From Tetrahymena elliotti 4EA (lineage: Eukaryota; Ciliophora; Oligohymenophorea; Hymenostomatida; Tetrahymenidae), in contig JH720373.1 of assembly GCA_000231825.2 (NCBI GenBank), positions 271,674 through 335,673 on the forward strand: DNA of 64,000 nt, read 5' to 3'. The notes below the pieces were generated by a model that saw nothing but the letters and a program-made list of their open reading frames with translations, had not been told where the DNA came from and ran no database searches. Made by a program: the position numbers and the translations under genes. Below are positions 63,207 to 64,000 of this stretch, one piece after another. Each line of letters opens with the position of its first letter. Within the stretch, counting starts at the first letter, position 1.

Positions 63207-64000
63207 ATTAAAAACTACTGATTAAAAATTAAATACTTCTTATAATCTTTTATTCATTTATTAAATAAAGTTAAGTAAATTAAATATCATTTTATGTTAT
63301 GTTGAGTATCACTTTATCTTTAAATCTCAACTAATTTATTACAATTAAAAGCCATTTCTTAACAAAAAGATTAGATTCGTGTTTAAATTTTCATTACAAA
63401 TCATAAAATTATTATCTTTAAATAAATTGAATTGCTTTATTCTATTTTTGAGTATTATTTTAGTTATTTTTAATCAACTTTCTAACTTTTTATTTCCAAA
63501 ATAATTTCAGAGTATATTTTTATCTACAAGATTGTTTTACTTATTTTAATATTCTTTTTAAAAAATTAGTTTCTTTAAATTTTTGACACAAAAAATTTAC
63601 TGGAAAAAAATTATTGATTTAAAAAATTAATAGTCAGGAGAAAATTTGAATTTATTAGCAAATTATTAGTTTTTAATTTTATTTATCAATTAAATCCTAA
63701 TTTTTAAATACTTTAAAAAAAAAACAATAACTTGTTTGTAATATTTTTGCTCATTATCAAAAAAAAATAAAATAATTCAAAAAATTTTATAAAATTTAGA
63801 AACAATAATTTATTTAAATTTAAAATGAAAGTAATTAATAATTTTAATTCATTTTTATCTCTCAATTTGTTTTGATAATTTTCCTTTCATGTGTAATTAT
63901 TTCAAATTAGTCTTAAATTTTCGAGATTCAAATCCGATTAAATAAGCCAAATATTTTAATACTTTTAGAATTTAAGAATATCTTTGAAAAATATATTTAA
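63207..64000. other. 3' flank of ALDH gene to window end
   Basis: AT-rich DNA with AATAAA-type hexamers shortly after the ALDH stop (e.g. near 63264). No further gene recognised before the window ends. Confidence 0.5.

Overview
The window looks like macronuclear DNA of an oligohymenophorean ciliate, most likely Tetrahymena. It is very AT-rich. Conserved proteins read through only if TAA and TAG encode glutamine and TGA is the sole stop (ciliate code 6). Genes are cut by short AT-rich GT-AG introns, mostly 45-190 nt. Standard-code ORF calls therefore break almost every real gene. All gene models below were rebuilt by hand under code 6; every exon set listed closes in frame unless stated. No telomeric repeat, rRNA or convincing tRNA was seen.

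Layout, left to right: 3' part of a protein kinase (+, 2-2287); a 1374-residue EF-hand/IQ/zinc-finger coiled-coil protein (-, 3301-7741); a MORN-repeat protein (+, 8224-10051); a SEL1L/Hrd3-type ERAD protein (-, 10877-13663); a CHID1-type GH18 protein (+, 14581-16071); an Rtf1 homologue with a Plus3 domain (+, 16706-18521); leucine-rich-repeat gene A (+, 19175-21749) with decayed exons in its first intron; a secreted-protein fragment on the other strand (21622-22603); a CDC7-like kinase (+, 23715-26308); a coiled-coil protein with a puzzling in-frame TGA (-, 27114-29731); an AIR9-like A9-domain coiled-coil protein (+, 30880-34067); a CEP131/AZI1-like protein (-, 36039-37334); a small HEAT-repeat protein (+, 37682-38065); a PP2C phosphatase (-, 41012-44163); leucine-rich-repeat gene B (+, 45614-50445); a cluster of unassigned exon-like islands (50650-52150); a DUF1294 membrane protein (+, 52571-52891); a small bromodomain-NET (BET-like) protein (-, 54549-56710); a theta-like glutathione S-transferase (-, 58209-58910); and an aldehyde dehydrogenase (+, 61294-63206).

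The genes are not an operon. They are an ordinary ciliate mixture: signalling (kinases, PP2C, EF-hand/IQ), transcription/chromatin (Rtf1, BET-like), ER quality control and secretory pathway (SEL1L, CHID1), cilium/cytoskeleton candidates (MORN, CEP131-like, A9-like, coiled coils) and metabolism/detoxification (ALDH, GST).

The most unusual feature is the pair of LRR paralogues A and B. Almost every internal exon is a 90-nt phase 2-2 cassette encoding exactly one 30-residue repeat. Exon and intron appear to have been copied together. The array shows recent block duplication, decayed units and scars of lost exons. Any cassette can be added, removed or skipped without breaking the frame, so this looks like a modular diversity-generating array.
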